A stretch of DNA of 64,000 nucleotides, taken from Gigaspora margarita. Lineage: Eukaryota > Glomeromycota > Glomeromycetes > Diversisporales > Gigasporaceae. The translations under genes and the position numbers were made by a program. The notes beneath the pieces are model-generated. The model did not search any database, was not told the DNA's origin, and saw nothing but the letters and a program-made list of their open reading frames with translations. Below, piece by piece: positions 1-10,829 of the stretch (position 1 is the first letter of the stretch; the number at the start of each line of letters is the position of its first letter). The stretch covers positions 52,227 through 116,226 of the forward strand of contig WTPW01000160.1 of NCBI GenBank assembly GCA_009809945.1, in the 5' to 3' direction.

Positions 1-185
1 TCAAATATATTTTTTAAAAAATTTTAATTTTTTTGTTAAACATAAAAATCAAAAGTCAAATAATAAAAAATCCTTCAATACTGATAAAATTTTAGAATAA
101 GTGTATTTTGATCTACTAAAAAAATTACTTAAGCAACTACAATCAATTTATATATTAATATATTGAATTTACTATATAGTGACAA
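1..185. repeat. Left part of a dispersed foldback repeat (RF2), split by a MITE
   Basis: This AT-rich stretch, which resumes after the MITE at 718 to about 850, matches 38080-38400 in the same order, including the motif ctatatagtgac and the later taaaccctaatta...gatttactgcac. The copy near 38270 has no MITE, so it acts as the unoccupied site. Related sequence lies inside the palindromic elements at 20-22.5 kb and 60-62 kb. No coding sequence seen. Confidence 0.75.
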
Positions 186-717
186 GGGGGCATCCATAAA
201 TTACGTTATGCTTGAGGGGGGGTCCCCCAAAATATAACGATTTTGCACTATGTAGGGGGGTCCCCCCCAACATAACGCAATTTTTTTCTAAAAATTTGTC
301 TAAAACTTGATCCAGTGGTCCAAATTGGATGATTTGGTATCATTCGAATCGTCTCGAGGAGAGGATTCGAATGGTACCAATTTCATTTGATTTGGATCAC
401 TGGATCACGTTTTATTAACGAAATACTATTGGTTACTATGTTTTCTTATAAAATTACTATAAAATCAATAGTATTTCGTTAATAAAACGTGATCTAGTGA
501 TCTAAATGAAACGATTTGGTACCATTGGATTCGTCTCATAGAGACGGATCGAATGGTACCAAAATCATCCAGATTGAATCACTGGGTCATAATATATTCA
601 AGTTTTTGTAAAATTTTATATATAAACATACAGATTTTTAAAAATTTTTTTATATAGTAGAGGGGGGGTCAAGAACTACTATGTAGGGGTACATAACGTT
701 ATTTATGGATGCCTCCC
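186..717. mobile_element. 532-bp palindromic MITE (family M1)
   Basis: The termini read GGGGGCATCCATAAATTACG at the left and the inverted GGGAGGCATCCATAAATAAC at the right. The interior is itself a long hairpin centred near 442: arms carry ttattaacgaaatactattg and its complement, flanked by sequences around tggtaccatt. A second copy of the same length lies at 46005-46536. There is no coding capacity, so it must be moved by a transposase encoded elsewhere. No clear TSD was found; the superfamily is unassigned (the CATCCATAAATTACG terminus resembles several cut-and-paste families). Confidence 0.85.
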
Positions 718-1130
718 TATTGTCAATTGTGTAGTAGCTTATTTTCAGTTCAAAAACATTTTTAGTTTTTTTAAATATTAAAATTTGATTAGTCAATAGT
801 CTTATTACTAGGAAGTATAACCTAGGTAAACCCTAATTACATGATTTACTGCACTTCTCTAAAAATTTAATTACAGAATCCTGTAATTAAAATAGATTTG
901 TATTACTATAAAAGTTCTATAATTTATTAAATAATTATAAACTATTTTAGTAACACAATTTATTCTGATTTTAGAATCTTGTAATTAAATTTTAATGATT
1001 TTGGGCTTCTCGAATCCTCTTATTAAGAGAAACATTTTGGTAGTTAAATCATCAAGTTTAGTCCAGTAGATTAAAAGTTATTTACTATTAAATATTTATA
1101 TCTAACTTTTTAATAATCGTAAAACCTGAT
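718..1130. repeat. Right part of RF2 repeat and unclassified AT-rich DNA
   Basis: To about 850 this continues the RF2 repeat broken by the MITE. From 850 to 1130 the sequence contains a loose inverted pair around aatttaattacagaatcctg and gaatcttgtaattaaatttt. I see no open frame or RNA gene here. Confidence 0.5.
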
Positions 1131-2985
1131 TGGTTAATTGGGGTAACAGATATGGGTGGGTGGGGTAGGCTTATAGTAAACAAAAATCAGCTGATTTCTG
1201 GCCAAAAACATCAGTAAAATAAATATACAAAATTTTTCGAAAGAAATTGCATGCTGAAATCTTTTAAAAGAATAGTGATTGACAAAAAATCTTTTGAAAA
1301 ATGCACAATCATTCGAAAAATTTGGGTATGCATTTCTTTTGAAATATTTCAAAATGAATTTCAAAATATTTCAAAATATATTGCGAAATATTGCAAAATA
1401 GGGCAAATAAAAACAATGCAACCCTGTATCTAATTATCCTCTCTTCGGAGTTGCAGAAGGTAATATTTTGAATATTATCACAATAATAAATAAACGATAT
1501 ACATATTCACATAATCACGCTTTTACAAATTTTTGAATGTTTTCATAGGTTTTTTCGCATTGTTTCACAATTTAATATAAAATTTTATATTTTTTTATTT
1601 ATTATTATACATTATATTTTAAATTTATTTTAAAGTAAATATATACTTTTATTCATTATTATATATTTTATTATATATTATTATACAAAAAAAAAATTGA
1701 AAGAAATGACAAAAAAAAAATGAAAAAAACAAAAACAAAATGAAAAATACAGTATTTAAAATACTTTCACACTTTATTGCATATAATTCTATAAAAAACT
1801 AGCCTACATACTTATTTTCATTTACTCCAGTTAGCTATTATTTTGCTTTTTTGTTTTAACTATTATTTCACTTCAGCTATTTCTTTTGTTTTAGCTATCA
1901 TCTTTGTTTCACTCTTTTTTTTTTAAAAACTTCCAAAAAATAGTAAATAAGTGAAAAAATAAAAAAAACCACTTCTCAAAAGTGTTGGTATTCTTATAAA
2001 TTGCTGAAAAAAACTAGTTTGTTTTTGCAAAGTGCCAGAGAAGTTAGAGTTAGTGTTCTTGTAAAGTGCCAGAAAAGTTGGGTTGTTTTCTTAAAGAAGT
2101 TAGAAATATAAAATAAAATAAAAAATAAGTAAAAAAAAAACCAAAAAAAAACAAAAAATGTAAGCAAACTGAATTAAAAAAATAGAGAAAGCCCCAAATC
2201 TCCATTTCTCTAAAAATTTAGAAATGGTCAAAAGCCAAGTTAATGTTCGCAAAATGGCAAAAAAGTCTGGGTTGGTTGTCTTCAAAGTGCCAGAAAGTAA
2301 AAGTTGTATTCTTGCAAAGTGCTAAAATAAAATAAATTAATAAAAAATAATTTTTAAAAAAAAAACAAAAACAAAAAGTATTAAATGAAAAAATAAATGT
2401 AGCAAAACCTTGTGAAAAGTTGTACTTTAGTAAAACTATTTTTCTTTAAAGAAACATTCTTGAAATTAGAAATTGCAAAGAAATAGTTGTGTTCTTGCAA
2501 GATGTCAGGAGTCTGAGTTGCCTTGCAAAGTTAAATTATTATTCCTTCAAAGTCTGAAAAGTTGTAGATCAGCAGAGAAATTAGGTTGGTATTCTTGTAA
2601 AGTGCTAAAATAAAAAGAAAAAAAATAAAATGAAAACAAAAAAAAAATAAAAAAATGAAAAAAAACAATGTAAAAAGATCTAATTATAAACAAAAAATCA
2701 ATCTAATCTTGTAATACAGAGTTTGTAGATTATATTCAAATATCATCAAAATATTTTGAAATGCGCTCTCAGGTTACAAATCTGCTAATCCAGGTTGGTT
2801 TCTCGGATTTAAAATATTTTGAAATATTTTGAAAAATATTTTGATTTCACTTTTGAAATATTTCAAAATCATTTTCAAATATTTCAAAAACTGAAATATT
2901 TTGAAATATATTGTAAAATATTTTGAAATATATTGCATTTAGCAAAATCTTTTGAAAGATGTTGCAGGTTCACAAGATCTTTGAA
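1131..2985 (+). repeat. Dispersed repeat RF1, copy A
   Basis: This region shares its order of motifs with 33340-34960, 35540-36870, and in reverse 26590-29630 and 47535-49020. Hallmarks are a block of aaaatattttgaaatatttt words, a block with repeated cttgcaaagtgcc / ttcttgtaaagtgccag, A-runs broken by aaaatgaaaaaaac, and the phrase ttagctattatt. Boundaries are approximate; no TIR, TSD or coding frame was recognised. Short open frames here are low-complexity K/N/F-rich chance frames. Confidence 0.7.
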
Positions 2986-3039
2986 AGATTTCACTACTAT
3001 AAATTTGCTGATGAAGGGTAGCTTATTTTTGAAATTATA

Positions 3040-4291
3040 TAGTATAATGTTTAAATACAGTGGCCTACCATATTATTGTAGATGCTTTTTAAAAATTTAT
3101 ATAGGGCTAAATATCTAAGATATTAAGCTAAAACTTGAATTTTAAAGTCTTTAAATCTATATCTTTTAAATAAAAAAAAAGCTTAAAAATTTTATACTAC
3201 AGTTTTTAAAATAATTAAGTAAAATTTTAAATTTTTATATTTGACTGATTTTCTAAATTTTAATATAGTTTTCATAGTAACTAGAATTACTAAATATAGT
3301 AATATAAAACTTAAATTTTTTATTAATAAACTAGCAACTTTTTTTAAATAAAGTTATTTAGTATAACAAATTGCATATATCTTAAAAATTTTATAATTTT
3401 TTAAAAAATTTTTATTTATTACTATATATAGTAATAAAATTACTACATTTGAAAATTAGCTAAAGCAGAGTAAAATTTGGTTAGGGTTACCTTTGATGCA
3501 TTTATTGTTAGAAGGTTATATAGATATCAATAATATAATTCATTCAGTGTGTAGATCATATATTGAATTAACTCCACTTTAGCTAATCCCTATATTTAGT
3601 AATTGATGAATTTTGAATTAATAATTGCATTACTATATTTAGAAATAATTACTACCTTAAAATTTTTTAAAATTTTATAAAAATTTGAGATTATATGTAA
3701 TTTGTCATATGAACAATTTTTGCTTATTTTTGAAATCCAATTAGCTTAATAAAAAATTAATTTTTGCTATACAGTTATTATTTTAATTAATTTGTACAAC
3801 AATAAAAACTGACCAAATATAAAAATCTAATATTTTACTTAAGCCTAATTATTTTAAAAACAGGACTCCAAACATCTAGTATAAAGGTTATACTTGAAAT
3901 TTTTTAGCAAAAATACCTAAAATTTGAGAAACAAAAACAGTTTTTGACAATTATCTTGGCATCTAGTTCCAATTTGAATAAACTTTTTTAAAAAATAAAG
4001 CTCTTAGTGAGGCGCATCTAACTAAAAAAAGTTTATTCAATTCTGATCACTAGATTAGAAGTTATTAATATAAATAGATTTTGTCATTTTTAGCAAATTA
4101 GATCAAAATTGGTCAAAATCCAGTTATGATCTATATAAGAGATGTCCAGGGTCCTTTAAAAACTGTAGCATAAAATCTTTTAAACTTTTTTTTTTGAAAT
4201 ATATAGATTTAAAGAAGTTATAATTTATTTTGTAGCTTAATATCTTAAATATTTAGCTCTGTATAAATTTTTAAAAAGTGTCTACAATAAT
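3040..4291. repeat. Large palindromic repeat, right arm interrupted by the hAT-1 transposon
   Basis: The left arm (about 3040-3500, with tggcctaccatattattgta) is inverted in the right arm (about 3600-4291, with tctacaataatatagtagg). The right arm stops exactly at the hAT-1 TSD and resumes at 10305 (ctactatatactgtataatt). A 294-bp MITE at 3862-4155 also sits in the right arm and is absent from the left arm, so both insertions are younger than the palindrome. No coding sequence. Confidence 0.75.
3862..4155. mobile_element. 294-bp hAT-like MITE (family M2)
   Basis: Termini are AGGACTCCAAACATCTAGTA and the inverted AGGACCCTGGACATCTCTTA. It is flanked by a perfect 8-bp duplication TTAAAAAC (3854-3861 and 4156-4163). 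The opposite arm of the surrounding palindrome lacks it. A 295-bp relative lies at 39660-39954, and half copies at about 14531-14600 and 23935-23985. The 8-bp TSD suggests mobilisation by a hAT transposase; it has no coding capacity. Confidence 0.88.
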
Positions 4292-4911
4292 ATAGTAGGT
4301 AGGGTTCGTATTGGGCCAGGCTAAACCTGTGGGTTTTAGGATCGGGCCGGGTTTGTGCACGGGTCAGGTCTAAATTTTAAAGTTTGTTTGTATAGTGGGC
4401 CGGGTTCAGGTCAGGTTTATTAAATATTGAACCCGGGCTGGGCTTAGTAAATAAGCCCAGTATAGCCCAATAATACTGTAGTTCCTATTGGCTACAACCT
4501 ATTATAATTTTTAGTTAGACTACTACCGTATTTTGGTAAATAAAAACTTTAATTACAAGTTTAAACTAGTATAAATATAGTTAAACTTTTATATTTATTT
4601 ATTTTTTATACTAACCGTTACTAATATAGACTTTAATCTGCACTTACTACTATAGGAATTAAAAAAATTTTTAGTACGTCAAAATACTTAAAATTTTTTT
4701 CTTTCGATTTTTAATTTTTTAATTTAATTTTGATTAGAACCTATTTTTTTTTTGACAGGAAAATAAAGTTTGTAATTTCGAATAAGAAATGAAACATGTG
4801 AAAATAAGACATTTTAATAAAAAGGAGATTAGCATTTTTGTTGAAAATTTTTTTTTTAAAATTAAAAAGAAGTAACTATATATCGTAGTCTACGAGATTG
4901 CTCATATAGAA

Positions 4912-5632
4912 ATGAGTATGGATCCTGTTAGTGAAAGTGAAAATATTGAAACGGTCTCAAATGAAAATACTGAAGTAGTCTCTAAAGTGGTTTCTGCTAC
5001 TAAAAAGCATAAGGTTGGCAGAGAACCATCATGGGTTTTTCAGGAAGGACATTTCACTAAGATAACTTGCCACGTAAGAGTAAAAAAAATTTATATTATA
5101 CATTTTGTTTAACAATCATTTATTAAAATATTTATAATTACTAGCGGACCATGCTCAATGCACGTATTGTAAAACTAAATTGAAACACGATAATAAAATA
5201 GGAACAAGTTCTTTGATCCGGCATCTAAAACATTCCAAATGTAATAAGTATATTAAAGATGTATCTCAACAAGAACTGCAATTTTCTTCTTTGAAAGGTG
5301 TTACTACTTACAAATTCTCTCAAGAACAAAGTCGGGAAGATTTAGCCGATATGATCGTTATGCATGGATATTCTTTTCGCATGGTTGAGCATAAGGGGTT
5401 TATAAAATTTGTCAAAAACTTGCGACCACAGTTTAAAATAATGGGTGAAAAAACAACTCGCGAGGATTGCAAAGATCGTGTTACAGATCTCAAGGCAAAA
5501 GCTTATATAGCAATACAGGAAGCACCCGGACGTTTAAGTTTTACTACCGATTTATGGACTTCGAACCAAAATCTTGGATATATGGCTGTAACAGGTATAA
5601 ATATTTACATTTATTTATTTGTTTCTATATAG
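4912..5632 (+). pseudogene. hAT-1 transposase N-terminal part: BED zinc finger and first catalytic motif
   Basis: From the ATG at 4912 the first exon encodes an acidic leader then VGREPSWVFQEGHFTKITCH, the start of a BED finger. A likely GT..AG intron (donor near 5072, acceptor near 5145) leads to CTYC...GTSSLIRHLKHSKC, supplying the Cys pair and the His/Cys pair; the exons as written do not join in one frame. The exon then reads DLADMIVMHGYSFRMVEHKGF and LSFTTDLWTSNQNLGYMAVTG, whose TTDLWTS Asp (near 5550) is the first catalytic Asp of hAT enzymes. A second intron opens after AVTG (gtataaat, near 5597). BED fingers bind DNA; the RNaseH-like fold cuts and joins it. Confidence 0.85.
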
Positions 5633-5658
5633 TCGCTTAATTGTTATGCTTTTTTAGG

Positions 5659-6087
5659 CCATTTTATCGATAAAGATTAGAACCTCCAAAAACTACTCTT
5701 AGCATTTAAATTAGTTCTTTCGCCACACACAGGGGCTGTTATCAGCAATATGTTTTTTAAGTGTCTCGAGAATTGGGATATCATATCTAAAGCAAGTACA
5801 GTATTTAGTAATTTTGCCAATTTCTTATAGGTATATGTGTGTTGATACTTGAACAGATATTGGCAGTTACCTTAGATAACGCAACCAGCAATGATGCTGC
5901 TATAACCTGTATAAAGCACGAGTTAGATGAACAAAACGTGCTCGTCGCAAATAGAACCCTGTTGCATCAACGTTGTTGCGCCCACATACTAAACCTTATA
6001 GTAATCAGTAGAATTAAAATGGTTAAAGACATTGTAGATAAGGTAAATAAAATAGTTTTAAGATTTTTAGCTGAATTCCAAATATAA
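5659..6087 (+). pseudogene. hAT-1 transposase middle part: second catalytic Asp and CxxH motif
   Basis: After an acceptor near 5658 the frame reads HFIDKD, a TAG stop at 5678-5680 where hAT proteins have Trp, then NLQKLLLAFKLVLSPHTG and VISNMFFKCLENWDI. A further intron-like break precedes ILAVTLDNATSNDAAI, containing the second catalytic Asp, and HQRCCAHILNLIV, the CxxH element of hAT transposases. Coding match fades after about 6060, where foreign sequence begins. It is the same ancestral gene as the flanking pieces. Confidence 0.85.
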
Positions 6088-6269
6088 CACGGTTAGCTCT
6101 CTCTAAACCGGTCCAGTTCCTATTATTAAATTAACTAATGGTATGTACGCCATATGCACTACTAAAAATATAACCTAACTCGGACCACCATAAGTCACGT
6201 GTATATTGTGTCCCCTTGATTTAAGGGATCACCTTTTTTTAAATTCAAATATAATGAACTTATGCTAGC
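6088..6269. other. Unassigned interior of hAT-1
   Basis: Less A+T-rich than its surroundings (cggttagctctctctaaacc, taactcggaccaccataagt). No frame or repeat recognised. It separates the transposase middle exon from the kinase relic and could be the junction of the foreign segment. Confidence 0.3.
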
Positions 6270-6830
6270 TTGGAGTTAGACATGTAAGAATAGGCAAGAA
6301 GAAATAAAAATATTGATGATTGTATTAAGGTTTTTCAACTTAAAGCTACAAACTATGAAGATATAACCGAGCAGACTCAGTTTAATAGATTAGATAATGT
6401 TCAAAAGAATCGAATTGGCTAAGAAAGTACAAGAATTACACAAACAGCATTCTTTATATTGTTTAGCTTTCTCATTTTATCAACGGAATCAAACTTATCC
6501 ATTTCACCATCAAATATTACATATACAAACTTTACCTATACGGAGAGTGCACAAAATATTACGTACTCCCAATCACAACCTTACGCAATTGACATTCAAT
6601 TTTACGATTTAATTTTGTTCTGGATTTTGCTATGAATGTGCTGCGAATATTTAAACTTTGCTATCATTATTGAATTATCGGCCTGCTAGAATTAAAAAAA
6701 AAGAAAGAGAGGTGTTTGATTAGTAGTTAAAATCTGCTGGATAGAAGCATTGATTTAACATATAATATAGATATAGCAAAGGATAAAAAGGCATTTGATT
6801 AGTATGCGTAATGCTTCTTTTGAAAATCGT
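6270..6830 (+). pseudogene. Relic of a kinase/Sel1-type host gene carried inside hAT-1
   Basis: At about 6303-6420 one frame reads NIDDCIKVFQLKATNYED then FNRLDNVQ, closely matching the linker before the kinase domain in Glomeromycotina tyrosine-kinase-like proteins and the independent relic at 52695. The glycine loop and the rest of the kinase domain are missing. A tail follows with QELHKQHSLY and FYQRNQTYPFH (6430-6510). At 6700-6830 two short Sel1-like motifs appear, VFD**LKSAG and AKDKKAFD*YA, with stops at 6721-6726 and 6800-6802; in Sel1 repeats the first stop position in each is normally the Trp of FEWY. Kinase plus Sel1 architecture is known in this fungal group; the identification rests on motif memory, not a search. 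Confidence 0.6.
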
Positions 6831-7416
6831 AGAGCACTATTAGACGAAGTAAATATGAAAATATTAAAACAAGCTGTTTTTTAATTTTATAAAAATTTTC
6901 AAAATTTGGCAGGTTGAAAAAACTTTATTTTGTACGGTCTTATATAGGGTTGTATACCACAATTTGTTTAATTTTATTCAAAATCGACCTTCTATTCTTC
7001 TAAATGTAAGTAAATTAAAATTTTAGTATAACCAATATAGTTATTTGAATAAAACTTTAACTTTTTAATTCATTATAGCTTCTCCACCACTTTCAGTTTT
7101 TCTATGAAATGAGTATTTGGTAGCAAATTAGACCCTAATATGTCCGCTGGCTTAATGATTTATCAAAATGCCGAGCAAGTAGAAAATTGGAAAACTTACG
7201 AGAAGTTCCAGCCAGAAGTATTAAATGAATGGACGAACAAACCAGTTTACCAATTTATGGGCTCGGTTAAAGAGAGCTGATTTACTTACTTGTAGTTGGT
7301 GTTATAGATCCGAGACTGTGTGAAGTGGATTTACAGTTTAGGATGTAGACAGCAAAACTTCGAAGATTGTGTTGTTGGATTTCGTAATGAACTTTTTCAA
7401 GCCTACGACCAACTTT
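6831..7416 (+). pseudogene. Unclassified coding-like remnants inside hAT-1
   Basis: A stop-free stretch at about 7128-7280 reads SAGLMIYQNAEQVENWKTY then EKFQPEVLNEWTNKPVYQ, which I cannot place in a family; it may belong to the transposase or to the inserted host segment. The region 6831-7080 is A+T-rich with no convincing frame. Position between two transposase segments is the only context. Confidence 0.3.
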
Positions 7417-7967
7417 CGACGTGATTACCCGCTGGAATTCGACATTCATAATGTTGTCATCCACAATCCCGTATAGAAGTATATTCGAACATCTTGCATT
7501 TAGAGATGCCAGTTTTGAACTAATTGCACCTCTGGATGATGATTGGGAAAAAGCAGAGCGTCTCTGCAATTTCTAAAACCTTTTTACGAAAGTAAGTAAT
7601 GCGAATTAAATTAGCTCAAATACTTTAATATGAGCACAAATTAAATAATGCTACATTTTAATTAGTCACCAATACTATATCAGGAAGCACTTACTCCATA
7701 GCAAATATTTTTCTTCCTGAATTGTTGAGAATTAGAGTGCACCTTGAACGAAACGCTGCTAATATTGATTTCTTTCTTTTTCAAATGATAAGCCCAATGC
7801 AAAACAAATTTAATAAGTACTGGGCGAATACAGTAAAAATGCACTGCATTGCCTCGATACTAGATCCCCGTTACAAGATGGCGTTTTTAACCCACATGTA
7901 TAATTATAAAATGAACCTTTCATGTATTGAAGCCGAAGAAAAGTTAGCTTTAATTAAATCGAAGTAA
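7417..7967 (+). pseudogene. hAT-1 transposase, RWNST to LDPRYKM region
   Basis: The frame from about 7417 reads VITRWNSTFIML then EHLAFRDASFELIAPLDDDW and EKAERLCNF, standard landmarks of the hAT insertion domain, followed by a stop and a short GT..AG intron (about 7592-7664). It resumes as VTNTISGSTYSIANIFLPEL and, at 7722-7967, FQMISPMQNKFNKYW then IASILDPRYKM, the block that precedes the dimerisation domain. A 95-residue open frame exists on the opposite strand over 7282-7569; it is a shadow of this coding region. Confidence 0.82.
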
Positions 7968-7991
7968 GTATTATTTTTTTTGAGTCTAATC

Positions 7992-8126
7992 TAGTGATGC
8001 AGTAAATTTGTCCCAATGAAGTTCCAATGGATTTTTTTTAAATAAAAAGTTACGGTGTGACATAACTTTTTATTAAAAATTTGTCGTATTTCAAAAATTC
8101 ATTGGGACGATTCTACCGCATCACTA
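7992..8126. mobile_element. 135-bp hAT-like MITE (family M3) nested in hAT-1
   Basis: Termini TAGTGATGCAGTAAATTTGT and the inverted TAGTGATGCGGTAGAATCGT, with a perfect 8-bp TSD, GTCTAATC (7984-7991 and 8127-8134). The inner arms (gttacggtgtgac region) also fold back. It lies between transposase exons. A 126-bp relative is at 30661-30786. It inserted after hAT-1 did. Confidence 0.9.
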
Positions 8127-8255
8127 GTCTAATCAAAAAAATTAAGCAAATATTCGAAATATCATATGATTTCGCGAACATGTTCACAAAATCACATAAT
8201 AATTTAAATATATGTCAGATGTTAACTTTCATTAATTATTTACTATTATAGAGTT

Positions 8256-8990
8256 ATGACTATCTTTAATTCAACTTATAGGCAGTATGCAGCTGATGAT
8301 ACTGTAGCGTTAGATAATTCTTCAAATATTCAGGATGAAGAAATGCGAGACTTTTATGCCTTTCTTGATGATGAAGCTAATACTAAAGCAAATTTAAATG
8401 AACTTGAGCAATATCTTGCTAATCCACTTTTTCCTCGTCCTCGCTCAGGGATATTTGATGTTTTAGCTTGGTGAAAAACAAATGCACAAAAATATCCCAC
8501 CGTGTCTTTAATGGCACAAGCAGTGTTTAAAATTCAATGTTCTCAGTGTTCTCAAAGAACATTATACAATTTTTGGGAACATAAATTATTAAAATATGTT
8601 CTCTATTTGGGAACATTCAAAAAAATTTTTTAATATTAAAAAAATTTTAATTTTCAATATAAAGAACATCAAAATTTTACTAAGAACATTAAGAAATTAA
8701 AAATGTTCTTTTTGAGAACATAAAACCAAGTTTGAATTTTAAACACTGGGCACAAGATATCCTTGCGATTCCGTTGACATCCGTGGCATCTAAATCTGTA
8801 AGCAGACTTTAAAGTTCAATTTTGCTGTCTATATTTTCAATAACAAACTAACCTAAATTTTATATTCAGGTATTTAGTACAGCTGGAAGAATTATAACTG
8901 ATTATCGGTCAAATCTTACTCTGTAATCAACTGAGATGCTAATATGCGGTCAAGATTGGTCAAATGGCATAGATGAATAGGCAGGAATTA
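8256..8990 (+). pseudogene. hAT-1 transposase C-terminal dimerisation domain, split by a MITE
   Basis: The frame reads DEEMRDFYAFLDDEANTK then NELEQYLANPLFPRP and FDVLAW, a TGA at 8472-8474 where hAT proteins have the second Trp of WW, then KTNAQKYPTVSLMAQ. A 228-bp MITE (8521-8748) interrupts here; the frame resumes as DILAIPLTSVASKS, and after an intron (about 8801-8870) as VFSTAGRIITDYRSNLT and LICGQDW. The S(V)FSTAGR...R..L block is the hallmark of hAT dimerisation. A stop stands at Leu-Thr-Leu-*-Ser. Confidence 0.87.
8521..8748. mobile_element. 228-bp hAT-like MITE (family M4) inside the dimerisation exon
   Basis: Termini CAGTGTTTAAAATTCAA and its exact inverse, with a perfect 8-bp TSD GGCACAAG (8513-8520 and 8749-8756). 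The interior repeats gttctc / gaacatt words in both orientations, which may be subterminal transposase sites. A longer, 839-bp member is at 42733-43571. Because it splits a conserved exon it must postdate the loss of selection on this copy, or have caused it. Confidence 0.93.
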
Positions 8991-9155
8991 AACCTGTAAT
9001 TGTTTTTCCTTTAGTCTTTTTTTGGCATTTTTTGCCATATATATATATATATTTTTTACTAGCTTTTTTTTGCCGGTACTTTTGCTTCACACAATATCCC
9101 TCTTTACTTAATATTTAGGGGATAAAAAAATCTGCCTAATTAGTGAAACTGCAGA

Positions 9156-9338
9156 ATGCTTTGTTATTTTTGTGCTTTAGAAAGTATTCGCAAATTAGAA
9201 GCAGGAGATTACCAAGTTGAAAATAAACAAAGAAAGTTAAAGAAATATGAGAGGTTTTACATAACCTACCCACCGAATCCGTTTGACACTTTTCAATTAG
9301 CTGTTCATCATGGACTAATTACTGATTTAAAGTCTTGA
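9156..9338 (+). CDS. Short open frame of unknown identity within hAT-1
   Basis: A 60-residue frame, MLCYFCALESIRKLEAGDYQ followed by a basic stretch KQRKLKKYERF and YPPNPFDTFQLAVHHG. It has a more protein-like composition than the chance frames around it and lies downstream of the transposase on the same strand. It could be a second hAT-1 product, a captured host fragment, or chance. No family recognised. Confidence 0.3.
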   Translation: MLCYFCALESIRKLEAGDYQVENKQRKLKKYERFYITYPPNPFDTFQLAVHHGLITDLKS

Positions 9339-9589
9339 TTTGATTATTAAGAAACGAAATATTACTACCTATAAATATTATAACGAAATAATAGAGCAAG
9401 TTTACCCTATTTTGCCCTTTTTAGCAGAGTCTTGAACAGCTCTGTCTTATTTTTGATGCGAATCTATTTGCTTTAAAATAAAAGTGAACAGTATGCTAAC
9501 ATAAAAGTGTATTATCCATTCCGATCTGTTGTATCCCAGATTGGAGGAGTCTGGTTGTCCTAACTTCAAAATCGGGCTACCTGACTTTG

Positions 9590-9707
9590 GAATTCTTAAA
9601 CAGGGTACCCAGTTTAAAAACTATAATTAAACCAATATGCTAATTCCAACCCTACCCTTACTAATTCTCAAACTGGGTACCCTGTTTAAGAATTTCAAAA
9701 GTCAGTA
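9590..9707. repeat. Small inverted repeat in the hAT-1 3' region
   Basis: The arms actttggaattcttaaacag + ggtacccagttt and aaactgggtacc + ctgtttaagaatttc are near-perfect inverses around a ~50-bp spacer. It may be a tiny MITE or a secondary-structure element of hAT-1; no TSD could be assigned. Confidence 0.6.
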
Positions 9708-10304
9708 AATTAACGTTACTGGTTAGAATCGAGCCGACCCGGTCCAATAATTTATGTATATATAAATTTCAAATCTATATATTACTTATGAAAAGGAACA
9801 GATATATCATGCCCCAGATTGGAATCTGCCCAATTCGGAATTCAGCTATAATCGGGTTACTTGGTTTTGGGCTTAAATTTTTAAACCCGTAATAAATTTG
9901 GGCAAGGTTGGGCTGGGTTTACAAAATAATCAGGCCTGGCTAGTGATGCCACCAAAATTGATTTTTGAAAAAGGCTTCATTAGAGAAAATTAAAATTTTT
10001 TATAAGGAAGAGCAAATAAAATTTATATAGATATGTTCCTTATAATTTTGTCTATTAAAAAAAAGTATCAAATAATTTCGTCTTTCAAGTAAAATAGATC
10101 AAAAACAATTTTGTCTTCAAATTTTAATTTCAGTTTTTCAAACCCGAAATGCTTTCGTCCTCATGTATAGGCCCGGCCCGACCCGAACCCGGAACTTTTT
10201 ATCAGGCCGATCTTGAATTTCAGGTTTGTAAAATATTTTCGGGTTTGGGTTTGGGTTTGGAGATACCTGACCCGACCCAGCCCAATACGGACCCTAATAG
10301 TAGG

Positions 10305-10829
10305 CTACTATATACTGTATAATTATTTGTGGTCTAAATTTCTTTTTTTCACTAATAAAATTTTGCTATTTGTATTAATTTTGCCTTTTGTTAATTCACT
10401 ATATATTTTGATAACTTCATGTATTATTGAAGCTAATTTTTTAGTATCATTTCTTGTAGCCTTTTGTTTAGGTGTATAAGTTTTTGTGTTATCACATTTT
10501 GTCATAAATTTTAATATAAATAAATACAATATATCAAACTATTATCAGTTTATTAATCAGTTTATTAGTTAGTTTTATTTTTAATTTTTCTATCCAATAA
10601 TCAGATTACTGAATAAAAAGATTTACTGAGAATTGTATAGTTTTTATCATTATATAAGGCTATAAGGCCTTTTACTCTGTTCTACTCTGCTTCTAGCCCA
10701 ATTAATTAAATTGTGCAATATAGCATTTTTGCTATTTTGAATTCTAACCTATTTGACTCAGGTCAGAGCTATTTTTGACCCATAATCTGCTAGGTTAAGT
10801 GATCTATACAGGTTAGTCAAAGCTCTAAT
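10305..10829. other. Intervening DNA with one short minus-strand open frame
   Basis: The first ~30 bases complete the palindrome split by hAT-1. On the minus strand 10529-10323 is a 68-residue frame ending in KLASIIHEVIKIYSELTKGK and NSKILLVKKRN, which is hydrophilic and less repetitive than most chance frames here, but matches no family I know. Nothing else is visible. Confidence 0.3.

Larger units (their letters stand above)
4300..10296 (+). mobile_element. hAT-1: 6-kb hAT (Ac-like) DNA transposon with decayed transposase
   Basis: The ends are TAGGGTTCGTATTGGGCCAG and the inverted TAGGGTCCGTATTGGGCTGG, flanked by a perfect 8-bp TSD, ATAGTAGG (4292-4299 and 10297-10304). Both subterminal regions are dense in gggccggg/ggctggg/cccgaccc words, as in Ac-type hAT elements where such clusters bind transposase. 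Inside are a BED finger, RNaseH-like catalytic motifs and a C-terminal dimerisation domain, all + strand, with introns and several stops. It also carries a kinase/Sel1 relic (6270-6830), two nested MITEs (7992-8126, 8521-8748) and a small hairpin (9590-9707). The intact ends with a dead transposase suggest it could at most be moved in trans. Confidence 0.93.

Noticed and set aside
7282-7569. 95-codon minus-strand gene
   Set aside because: The plus strand carries the conserved hAT RWNST to LCNF block here; the minus frame is its shadow.
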